Shown here: one piece after another, positions 51,603 to 63,400 of the stretch | Position numbering within the stretch: position 1 is the stretch's first letter | Layout: the number at the start of each line of letters is the position of its first letter | NCBI GenBank assembly: GCA_963580455.1 | Contig: OY756962.1 | Span: 14,154,001-14,218,000 of the forward strand | Origin: Euonymus europaeus | Taxonomy: Eukaryota > Streptophyta > Magnoliopsida > Celastrales > Celastraceae | DNA length: 64,000 bases | Reading direction: 5' to 3' | The notes under the pieces: generated by a model | What the model was told of the DNA's origin: nothing | The model's input: only the letters and a program-made list of their open reading frames with translations | Databases searched by the model: none | Position numbers and translations under genes: made by a program

Positions 51603-54480
51603 CAAAACCGTTAAAAGCTCCTCCATAGGGAGTGTGGAGCAACTTCGAACCATCAAAGTTGTTCGATGTACACTTTTTATTGTTCTTCCATGTTAAATTT
51701 TATGAGTATAAGCTTCTTAGATTATTTCGATGCCAAAAAATGAACTTTTTACGAGAAATGGACAAAGCCGTTAAAAGCACCCCCATAGAGAGAGTTGAGC
51801 AACTTCGGACTATGAAAGTTGCTCGGTGTACACTTTTTATTATTCTTCTATGTCAAATTTTACGACTATAAGCTTCCAAGATTATTTCGATGCCAAAACA
51901 CCAACTTTTTATCACAAATGGACAAAACCGTTAAAAGCTCCTCCATAGAGAGAGTTGAGCAATTTCGGACCAACAAAGTTGCTCGGGATACACTTTTTAT
52001 TGTTCTTTTATGTCAAATTTTACGAGTATAAGCTTCCTAGATTATTTCGATTCTAAAACACCATCTTTATATGACAAATGGACAAAACCGTTAAAAGCTC
52101 CTCCATAGAGAGAGTTGAGCAACTTCGGACCATCAAAGTTGCTCGGTGTACACTTTTTATTGTTCTTCTATGTCAAATTTTACGAGTATAAGCTTCCAAG
52201 ATTATTTCGATTCCAAATCACCAACTTTCTATAAGAAATGGACAGAACCGCTAAAAGCTCCTCCATAGAGAGAGTTGAGCAACTTCGGACCAACAAAGTT
52301 GCTCGGGATACACTTTTTATTGTTCTTCTACGTCAAATTTTACGAGTATAAGCTTCCAAGATTATTTCGATGCCAAAACACCATCTTTCTATGACAAATG
52401 GACAAAACCGTTAAAAGCCCCTCCATAGAGAGAGTTGAGCAACTTCAGACCATCAAAGTTGCTCGGTGTACACTTTTTATTGTTATTCTATGTCAAATTT
52501 TATGAGTATAAGCTTCCAAGATTATTTCGATTCTAAATCACCAACTTTCTATGAGAAATGGACAAAACCGTTAAAAGCTCCTCCATAGAGAGAGTTGAGC
52601 AACTTCGAACCAACAAAGTTGCTCGGGATACACTTTTTATTGTTCTTCTTTGTTCAATTTTATGAGTATAAGCTTCCTAGATTTTTTCGATGCTAAAACA
52701 CCATCTTTCTTTGACAAATTGACAAAACCATTAAAAGCCTCTCGATAGAGAGAGTTGAGCAACTTCGGACCATCAAAGATGCTCGGTGTACACTTTTTAT
52801 TGTTCTTCTATGTCAAATTTTACAAGTTTAAGATTTCAAGATTATTTCGATGCCAAAACACCAACATTTTATCACATATAGACATAACCGTTAAAAGCTC
52901 CTACATAGAGAGAGTTAAGCAACTTCGGACCAACAAAGTTGCTCGATGAACACTTATTATTGCTCTTCTTTGTCAAATTTTACGAGTATAAGCTTCCTAG
53001 ATTTTTTCGATGCCAAAAACGAACTTTTTACGAGAAATGGACAAAACCGTTAAAAGCTCCTCCATAGGGAGTGTGGAGCAACTTCGAACCATCAAAGTTG
53101 TTCGATGTACACTTTTTATTGTTCTTCCATGTTAAATTTTATGAGTATAAGCTTCTTAGATTATTTCGATGCCAAAAAATGAACTTTTTACGAGAAATGG
53201 ACAAAGCCGTTAAAAGCACCCCCATAGAGAGAGTTGAGCAACTTCGGACCATGAAAGTTGCTCGGTGTACACTTTTTATTATTCTTCTATGTCAAATTTT
53301 ACGACTATAAGCTTCCAAGATTATTTCGATGCCAAAACACCAACTTTTTATCACAAATGGACAAAACCGTTAAAAGCTCCTCCATAGAGAGAGTTGAGCA
53401 ATTTCGGACCAACAAAGTTGCTCGGGATACACTTTTTATTGTTCTTTTATGTCAAATTTTACGAGTATAAGCTTCCTAGATTATTTCGATTCTAAAACAC
53501 CATCTTTATATGACAAATGGACAAAACCGTTAAAAGCTCCTCCATAGAGAGAGTTGAGCAACTTCGGACCATCAAAGTTGCTCGGTGTACACTTTTTATT
53601 GTTCTTCTATGTCAAATTTTACGAGTATAAGCTTCCAAGATTATTTCGATTCCAAATCACCAACTTTCTATAAGAAATGGACAGAACCGCTAAAAGCTCC
53701 TCCATAGAGAGAGTTGAGCAACTTCGGACCAACAAAGTTGCTCGGGATACACTTTTTATTGTTCTTCTACGTCAAATTTTACGAGTATAAGCTTCCAAGA
53801 TTATTTCGATGCCAAAACACCATCTTTCTATGACAAATGGACAAAACCGTTAAAAGCCCCTCCATAGAGAGAGTTGAGCAACTTCGGACCATCAAAGTTG
53901 CTCGGTGTACACTTTTTATTGTTATTCTATGTCAAATTTTATGAGTATAAGCTTCCAAGATTATTTCGATTCTAAATCACCAACTTTCTATGAGAAATGG
54001 ACAAAACCGTTAAAAGCTCCTCCATAGAGAGAGTTGAGCAACTTCGAACCAACAAAGTTGCTCGGGTTACACTTTTTATTGTTCTTCTTTGTTCAATTTT
54101 ATGAGTATAAGCTTCCAAGATTTTTTCGATGCTAAAACACCATCTTTCTTTGACAAATTGACAAAACCATTAAAAGCCTCTCGATAGAGAGAGTTGAGCA
54201 ACTTCGGACCATCAAAGATGCTCGGTGTACACTTTTTATTGTTCTTCTATGTCAAATTTTATAAGTTTAAGATTTCAAGATTATTTCGATGCCAAAACAC
54301 CAACATTTTATCACATATAGACATAATCGTTAAAAGCTCCTACATAGAGAGAGTTAAGCAACTTCGGACCAACAAAGTTGCTCGATGAACACTTATTATT
54401 GCTCTTCTTTGTCAAATTTTACGAGTATAAGCTTCCTAGATTTTTTCGATGCCAAAAACGAACTTTTTACGAGAAATGGA
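51603..54480 (+). repeat. Tandem duplication of a 1,439-bp nine-monomer unit
   Basis: 51,603-53,041 and 53,042-54,480 match at 1,439 bp, which is nine monomers minus 1 bp. Shared variants: CCATAGGGAGTGTGGAG, TTCCATGTTAAA, ATGAAAGTTGC, TACGACTATAAG, GGACAGAACCGC, CAAAGATGC, and a 1-bp-short CCAAAAACGAAC. Seen differences include GGACTATGAAAG/GGACCATGAAAG and GGGATACAC/GGGTTACAC. Confidence 0.88.
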
Positions 54481-57400
54481 CAAAACCGTTAAAAGCACCT
54501 CCATATAGAGAGTTGAGCAACTTCGGACCATCAAAGTTGCTCGGTGTACACTTTTTATTATTCTTCTATGTCAAATTTTACGAGTATAAGCTTCCAAGTT
54601 TATTTCAATGTCAAAACAGCAACTTTTTATCACAAATGGACAAAACCGTTAAAAGCTTTTCCATAAAGAGAGTTGAGCAATTTCGGACCAACAAAGTTGC
54701 CCGGGATACACTTTTTATTGTTCTTTTATATCAAATTTTACGAGTATAAGTTTCCTAGATTATTTCGATGCTAAAACACCATCTTTCTATGAAAAATGGA
54801 CAAAACCGTTAAAAGCTCCTCTATAGAGAGAGTTGAGCAACTTCGGACCATCAAAGTTGCTCGGTGTACACTTTTTATTGTTCTTCTATGTCAAATTTTA
54901 CGAGTTTAAGCTTCCAAGATTATTTCGATGCCAAAACACCAACATTTTATCACAAAAGGACAAAACCGTTAAAAGCTCCCACATAGAGAGATTTGAGCAA
55001 CTTCGGACCAACAAAGTTGCTCGGGATTCACTTTTTATTGCTCTTCTTTGTCAGATTTTACGAGTATAGGCTTCCTAGATTTTTTCGATGCTAAAACACC
55101 ATCTTTCTATGACAAATGGACAAAACCGTTAAAAGCCCCTCCATAGAGAGAGTTGAGCAACTTCGGACCATCTATGTTGCTCGATGTACACTTTTTATTG
55201 TTTTTCTATGTCAAATTTTACGAGTATAAGCTTCCAAGTTAATTTCCATGCCGAAACACCAACTTTTTATCACAAATGGACAAAACCGTTAAAAGCTCCT
55301 CCCTAGAGAGAGTTGAGCAATTTCGGACCAACAAAGTCGGTCGGGATACACTTGTTATTGTTCTTCTTTGTCAAATTTTACGAGTATAAGCTTCCTAGAT
55401 TATTTCGATGCTAAAACACCATCTTTCTATGACAAATGGACAAAAACGTTAACAGCTCCTCCATAGAGAGAGTTGAGCAACTTCGGACCATCAAAGTTTC
55501 TCGGTGTACACTTTTTATTGTTCTTCTATGTCAAATTTTACGCGTATAAGCTTCCAAGATTATTTCGATTCCAAATCACCAACTTTATATGAGAAATGGA
55601 CAAAACCGTTAAAAGCTCCTCCATAGAGAGAGTTGAGCAATTTCGAACCGTCAAAGTTGCTCGGTGTGCATTTTTTATGGTTCTTCTATGAGAAATTTTA
55701 TAAGTAAGCTTCCTAGATTATTTCGATGCCAAAAAATGAACTTTTTATGACAAATGGACAAAACCGTTAAAAGCTCCTCCATAGAGAGAGTTGAGCAACT
55801 TCGGACCAACAAAGTTGCTCGGGATACACTTTTTATTGTTCTTCTATGTCAAATTTTACGAGTATAAGCTTCCAAGATTATTTCGATGCCCAAACACCAA
55901 CTTTTTTATCACAAATGGTCAAAACCGTTAAAAGCCCTTCCATAGAGAGTTGAGCAATTTCGGACTAACAAAGTCGCTCGGGATACACTTTTTATTGTTC
56001 TTCTTTGTCAAATTTTATGAGTATAAGCTTCCTAGATTATTTCGATGCTAAAACACCATCTTTCTATGACAAATGGACAAAACCGTTAAAAGCTCCCACA
56101 TAGAGAGATTTGAGCAACTTCGGACCAACAAAGTTGCTCGGGATTCACTTTTTATTGCTCTTCTTTGTCAAATTTTACGAGTATAGGCTTCCTAGATTTT
56201 TTCGATGCTAAAACACCATCTTTCTATGACAAATGGACAAAACCGTTAAAAGCCCCTCCATAGAGAGAGTTGAGAAACTTCGGACCATCAAAGTTTCTCG
56301 GTGTACACTTTTTATTGTACTTCTATGTCAAATTTTACGAGTATAAGCTTCCAAGATTATTTCCATTCCAAAACACCAACTTTTTATCACAAATGGACAA
56401 AACCGTTAAAAGCTCCTACATTGAGAGAGTTGAGCAACTTCGGACCAGCAAAGTTCGTCGGGATACACTTTTTATTGTTCTTCTTTGTCAAATTTTACGA
56501 GTAGAAGCTTCCTAGATTATTTCTATGCTAAAACATCATCTTTCTATGACAAATGGACAAAACCGTTAAAAGCCTCTCCATAGAGAGAGTTGAGAAACTT
56601 CGGACCATCAAAGTTTCTCGGTGTACACTTTTTATTGTTCTTCTATGTCAAATTTTACGCGTATAAGCTTCCAAGATTATTTCGTTTCCAAATCACCAAC
56701 TTTCTATCAGAAATGGACAAAACCGTTAAAAGCTCCTCCATAGAGAGAGTTGAGCAACTTCGAACCGTCAAAGTTGCTCGGTGTGCACTTTTTATTGTTC
56801 TTCTATGTGAAATTTTATGAGTATAAGCTTCCTAGATTATTTCTATGCTAAAACACCATCTTTCTATGACAAATGGACAAAACTGTTAAAAGCCTCTCCA
56901 TAGAGAGAGTTGAGAAACTTCGGACCATCAAAGTTTCTCGGTGTACACTTTTTATTGTTCTTCTATGTCAAATTTTACGCGTATAAGCTTCCAAGATTAT
57001 TTCGTTTCCAAATCACCAACTTTCTATGAGAAATGGACAAAACCGTTAAAAGCTCCTCCATAGAGAGAGTTGAGCAACTTCGGACCATCAATGTTGCTCG
57101 GTGTACACTTTTTATTGTTCTTCTATGTCAAATTTTACGAGTATAAGCTTCGAAGATTATTTCGATTCCAAAACACCAACTTTTCATCACAAATGGACAA
57201 AACCGTTAAAAGTTCCTACATAGAGAGAGTTGAGCAACTTCGGACCAACAAAGTTCCTCGGGATACACTTTTTATTGTTCTTCTTTGTCAAATTTTACGA
57301 GTAGAAGCTTCCAAGATTATTTCTATGCCAAAACACCATCTTTCTATGACAAATGGACAAAACCGTTAAAAGCCTCTCCATAGAGAGAGTTGAGAAACTT

Positions 57401-60400
57401 CGGACCATCAATGTTTCTCGGTGTACACTTTTTATTGTTCTTCTATGTCAAATTTTACGCGTATAAGCTTCCAAGATTATTTCGTTTCCAAATCACCAAC
57501 TTTCTATGAGAAATGGACAAAACCGTTAAAAGCTCCTCCATAGAGAGAGTTGAGCAACTTCGGACCATCAATGTTGCTCGGTGTACACTTTTCATTGTTC
57601 TTCTATGTCAAATTTTACGAGTATAAGCTTCCAAGATTATTTCGATTCCAAAACACCAACTTTTTATCACAAATGGACAAAACCGTTAAAAGTTCCTACA
57701 TAGAGAGAGTTGAGCAACTTCGGACCAACAAAGTTCCTCGGGATACACTTTTTATTGTTCTTCTTTGTCAAATTTTACGAGTAGAAGCTTCCTAGATTAT
57801 TTCTATGCTAAAACACCATCTTTCTATGACAAATGGACAAAACCGTTAAAAGCCTCTCCATAGAGAGAGTTGAGAAACTTCGGACCATCAATGTTTCTCG
57901 GTGTACACTTTTTATTGTTCTTCTATGTCAAATTTTACGCGTATAAGCTTCCAAGATTATTTCGTTTCCAAATCACCAACTTTCTATGAGAAATGGACAA
58001 AACCGTTAAAAGCTCCTCCATAGAGAGAGTTGAGCAACTTCGAACCGTCAAAGTTGCTCGGTGTGCACTTTTTATTGTTCTTCTATGTGAAATTTTATGA
58101 GTATAAGCTTCCTAGATTATTTCGATGCCAAAAAATGAACTTTTTACGACAAATGGACAAAACCGTTAAAAGCTCCTCCACAGAGAGAGTTGAGCAACTT
58201 CGGACCAACAAAGTTGCTCGGGATACACTTTTTATTGTTCTTCTATGTCAAATTTTACGAGTATAAGCTTCCAAGATTATTTCGATGCCAAAACAGCAAC
58301 TTTTTATCACAAATGGACAAAACCGTTAAAAGCTCCTCCATAAAGAGAGTTGAGCAATTTCGGACCAACAAAGTTGCCCGGGATACACTTTTTATTGTTC
58401 TTTTATATCAAATTTTACGAGTATAAGCTTCCTAGATTATTTCGATGCTAAAACACCATCTTTCTATGACAAATGGACAAAACCGTTAAAAGCTCCTCTA
58501 TAGAGAGAGTTGAGCAACTTCGGACCATCAAAGTTGCTCGGTGTACACTTTTTATTGTTCTTCTATGTCAAATTTTACGAGTTTAAGCTTCCAAGATTAT
58601 TTCGATGCCAAAACACCAACATTTTATCACAAAAGGACAAAACCGTTAAAAGCTCCCACATAGAGAGATTTGAGCAACTTCGGACCAACAAAGTTGCTCG
58701 GGATTCACTTTTTATTGCTCTTCTTTGTCAAATTTTACGAGTATAGGCTTCCTAGATTTTTTCGATGCTAAAACACCATCTTCCTATGACAAATGGACAA
58801 AACCGTTAAAAGCCCCTCCATAGAGAGAGTTGAGCAACTTCGGACCATCTATGTTGCTCGGTGTACACTTTTTATTGTTCTTCTATGTCAAATTTTACGA
58901 GTATAAGCTTCCAAGTTAATTTCCATGCCGAAACACCAACTTTTTATCACAAATGGACAAAACCGTTAAAAGCTCCTTCCTAGAGAGAGTTGAGCAATTT
59001 CGGACCAACAAAGTCGGTCGGGATACACTTGTTATTGTTCTTCTTTGTCAAATTTTACGAGTATAAGCTTCCTAGATTATTTCGATGCTAAAACACCATC
59101 TTTCTATGACAAATGGACAAAAACGTTAAAAGCTCCTCCATAGAGAGAGTTGAGCAACTTCGGACCAACAAAGTTGCTCGGGATACACTTTTTATTGTTC
59201 TTCTACGTCAAATTTTACGAGTATAAGCTTCCAAGATTATTTCGATGCCAAAACACCATCTTTCTATGACAAATGGACAAAACCGTTAAAAGCCCCTCCA
59301 TAGAGAGAGTTGAGCAACTTCGGACCATCAAAGTTGCTCGGTGTACACTTTTTATTGTTATTCTATGTCAAATTTTATGAGTATAAGCTTCCAAGATTAT
59401 TTCGATTCTAAATCACCAACTTTCTATGAGAAATGGACAAAACCGTTAAAAGCTCCTCCATAGAGAGAGTTGAGCAACTTCGAACCAACAAAGTTGCTCG
59501 GGATACACTTTTTATTGTTCTTCTTTGTTCAATTTTATGAGTATAAGCTTCCTAGATTTTTTCGATGCTAAAACATCATCTTTCTTTGACAAATTGACAA
59601 AACCATTAAAAGCCTCTCGATAGAGAGAGTTGAGCAACTTCGGACCATGAAAGATGCTCGGTGTACACTTTTTATTGTTCTTCTATGTCAAATTTTACAA
59701 GTTTAAGATTTCAAGATTATTTCGATGCCAAAACACCAACATTTTATCACATATAGACATAACCGTTAAAAGCTCCTACATAGAGAGAGTTAAGCAACTT
59801 CGGACCAACAAAGTTGCTCGATGAACACTTATTATTGCTCTTCTTTGTCAAATTTTACGAGTATAAGCTTCCTAGATTTTTTCGATGCCAAAAACGAACT
59901 TTTTACGAGAAATGGACAAAACCGTTAAAAGCTCCTCCATAGGGAGTGTGGAGCAACTTCGAACCATCAAAGTTGTTCGATGTACACTTTTTATTGTTCT
60001 TCCATGTTAAATTTTATGAGTATAAGCTTCTTAGATTATTTCGATGCCAAAAAATGAACTTTTTACGAGAAATGGACAAAGCCGTTAAAAGCACCCCCAT
60101 AGAGAGAGTTGAGCAACTTCGGACCATGAAAGTTGCTCGGTGTACACTTTTTATTATTCTTCTATGTCAAATTTTACGACTATAAGCTTCCAAGATTATT
60201 TCGATGCCAAAACACCAACTTTTTATCACAAATGGACAAAACCGTTAAAAGCTCCTCCATAGAGAGAGTTGAGCAATTTCGGACCAACAAAGTTGCTCGG
60301 GATACACTTTTTATTGTTCTTTTATGTCAAATTTTACGAGTATAAGCTTCCTAGATTATTTCGATTCTAAAACACCATCTTTATATGACAAATGGACAAA

Positions 60401-63400
60401 ACCGTTAAAAGCTCCTCCATAGAGAGAGTTGAGCAACTTCGGACCATCAAAGTTGCTCGGTGTACACTTTTTATTGTTCTTCTATGTCAAATTTTACGAG
60501 TATAAGCTTCCAAGATTATTTCGATTCCAAATCACCAACTTTCTATAAGAAATGGACAGAACCGCTAAAAGCTCCTCCATAGAGAGAGTTGAGCAACTTC
60601 GGACCAACAAAGTTGCTCGGGATACACTTTTTATTGTTCTTCTACGTCAAATTTTACGAGTATAAGCTTCCAAGATTATTTCGATGCCAAAACACCATCT
60701 TTCTATGACAAATGGACAAAACCGTTAAAAGCCCCTCCATAGAGAGAGTTGAGCAACTTCGGACCATCAAAGTTGCTCGGTGTACACTTTTTATTGTTAT
60801 TCTATGTCAAATTTTATGAGTATAAGCTTCCAAGATTATTTCGATTCTAAATCACCAACTTTCTATGAGAAATGGACAAAACCGTTAAAAGCTCCTCCAT
60901 AGAGAGAGTTGAGCAACTTCGAACCAACAAAGTTGCTCGGGTTACACTTTTTATTGTTCTTCTTTGTTCAATTTTATGAGTATAAGCTTCCAAGATTTTT
61001 TCGATGCTAAAACACCATCTTTCTTTGACAAATTGACAAAACCATTAAAAGCCTCTCGATAGAGAGAGTTGAGCAACTTCGGACCATCAAAGATGCTCGG
61101 TGTACACTTTTTATTGTTCTTCTATGTCAAATTTTACAAGTTTAAGATTTCAAGATTATTTCGATGCCAAAACACCAACATTTTATCACATATAGACATA
61201 ACCGTTAAAAGCTCCTACATAGAGAGAGTTAAGCAACTTCGGACCAACAAAGTTGCTCGATGAACACTTATTATTGCTCTTCTTTGTCAAATTTTACGAG
61301 TATAAGCTTCCTAGATTTTTTCGATGCCAAAAACGAACTTTTTACGAGAAATGGACAAAACCGTTAAAAGCACCTCCATATAGAGAGTTGAGCAACTTCG
61401 GACCATCAAAGTTGCTCGGTGTACACTTTTTATTATTCTTCTATGTCAAATTTTACGAGTATAAGCTTCCAAGTTTGTTTCAATGTCAAAACAGCAACTT
61501 TTTATCACAAATGGACAAAACCGTTAAAAGCTTTTCCATAAAGAGAGTTGAGCAATTTCGGACCAACAAAGTTGCCCGGGATACACTTTTTATTGTTCTT
61601 TTATATCAAATTTTACGAGTATAAGTTTCCTAGATTATTTCGATGCTAAAACACCATCTTTCTATGAAAAATGGACAAAACCGTTAAAAGCTCCTCTATA
61701 GAGAGAGTTGAGCAACTTCGGACCATCAAAGTTGCTCGGTGTACACTTTTTATTGTTCTTCTATGTCAAATTTTACGAGTTTAAGCTTCCAAGATTATTT
61801 CGATGCCAAAACACCAACATTTTATCACAAAAGGACAAAACCGTTAAAAGCTCCCACATAGAGAGATTTGAGCAACTTCGGACCAACAAAGTTGCTCGGG
61901 ATTCACTTTTTATTGCTCTTCTTTGTCAAATTTTACGAGTATAGGCTTCCTAGATTTTTTCGATGCTAAAACACCATCTTTCTATGACAAATGGACAAAA
62001 CCGTTAAAAGCCCCTCCATAGAGAGAGTTGAGCAACTTCGGACCATCTATGTTGCTCGATGTACAGTTTTTATTGTTTTTCTATGTCAAATTTTACGAGT
62101 ATAAGCTTCCAAGTTAATTTCCATGCCGAAACACCAACTTTTTATCACAAATGGACAAAACCGTTAAAAGCTCCTCCCTAGAGAGAGTTGAGCAATTTCG
62201 GACCAACAAAGTCGGTCGGGATACACTTGTTATTGTTCTTCTTTGTCAAATTTTACGAGTATAAGCTTCCTAGATTATTTCGATGCTAAAACACCATCTT
62301 TCTATGACAAATGGACAAAAACGTTAAAAGCTCCTCCATAGAGAGAGTTGAGCAACTTCGGACCATCAAAGTTTCTCGGTGTACACTTTTTATTGTTCTT
62401 CTATGTCAAATTTTACGCGTATAAGCTTCCAAGATTATTTCGATTCCAAATCACCAACTTTATATGAGAAATGGACAAAACCGTTAAAAGCTCCTCCATA
62501 GAGAGAGTTGAGCAATTTCGAACCGTCAAAGTTGCTCGGTGTGCATTTTTTATGGTTCTTCTATGAGAAATTTTATAAGTAAGCTTCCTAGATTATTTCG
62601 ATGCCAAAAAATGAACTTTTTATGACAAATGGACAAAACCGTTAAAAGCTCCTCCATAGAGAGAGTTTAGCAACTTCGGACCAACAAAGTTGCTCGGGAT
62701 ACACTTTTTATTGTTCTTCTATGTCAAATTTTACGAGTATAAGCTTCCAAGATTATTTCGATGCCCAAACACCAACTTTTTTATCACAAATGGTCAAAAC
62801 CGTTAAAAGCCCTTCCATAGAGAGTTGAGCAATTTCGGACCAACAAAGTCGCTCGGGATACACTTTTTATTGTTCTTCTTTGTCAAATTTTATGAGTATA
62901 AGCTTCCTAGATTATTTCGATGCTAAAACACCATCTTTCTATGACAAATGGACAAAACCGTTAAAAGCTCCCACATAGAGAGATTTGAGCAACTTCGGAC
63001 CAACAAAGTTGCTCGGGATTCACTTTTTATTGCTCTTCTTTGTCAAATTTTACGAGTATAGGCTTCCTAGATTTTTTCGATGCTAAAACACCATCTTTCT
63101 ATGACAAATGGACAAAACCGTTAAAAGCCCCTCCATAGAGAGAGTTGAGAAACTTCGGACCATCAAAGTTTCTCGGTGTACACTTTTTATTGTACTTCTA
63201 TGTCAAATTTTACGAGTATAAGCTTCCAAGATTATTTCCATTCCAAAACACCAACTTTTTATCACAAATGGACAAAACCGTTAAAAGCTCCTACATAGAG
63301 AGAGTTGAGCAACTTCGGACCAGCAAAGTTCGTCGGGATACACTTTTTATTGTTCTTCTTTGTCAAATTTTACGAGTAGAAGCTTCCTAGATTATTTCTA

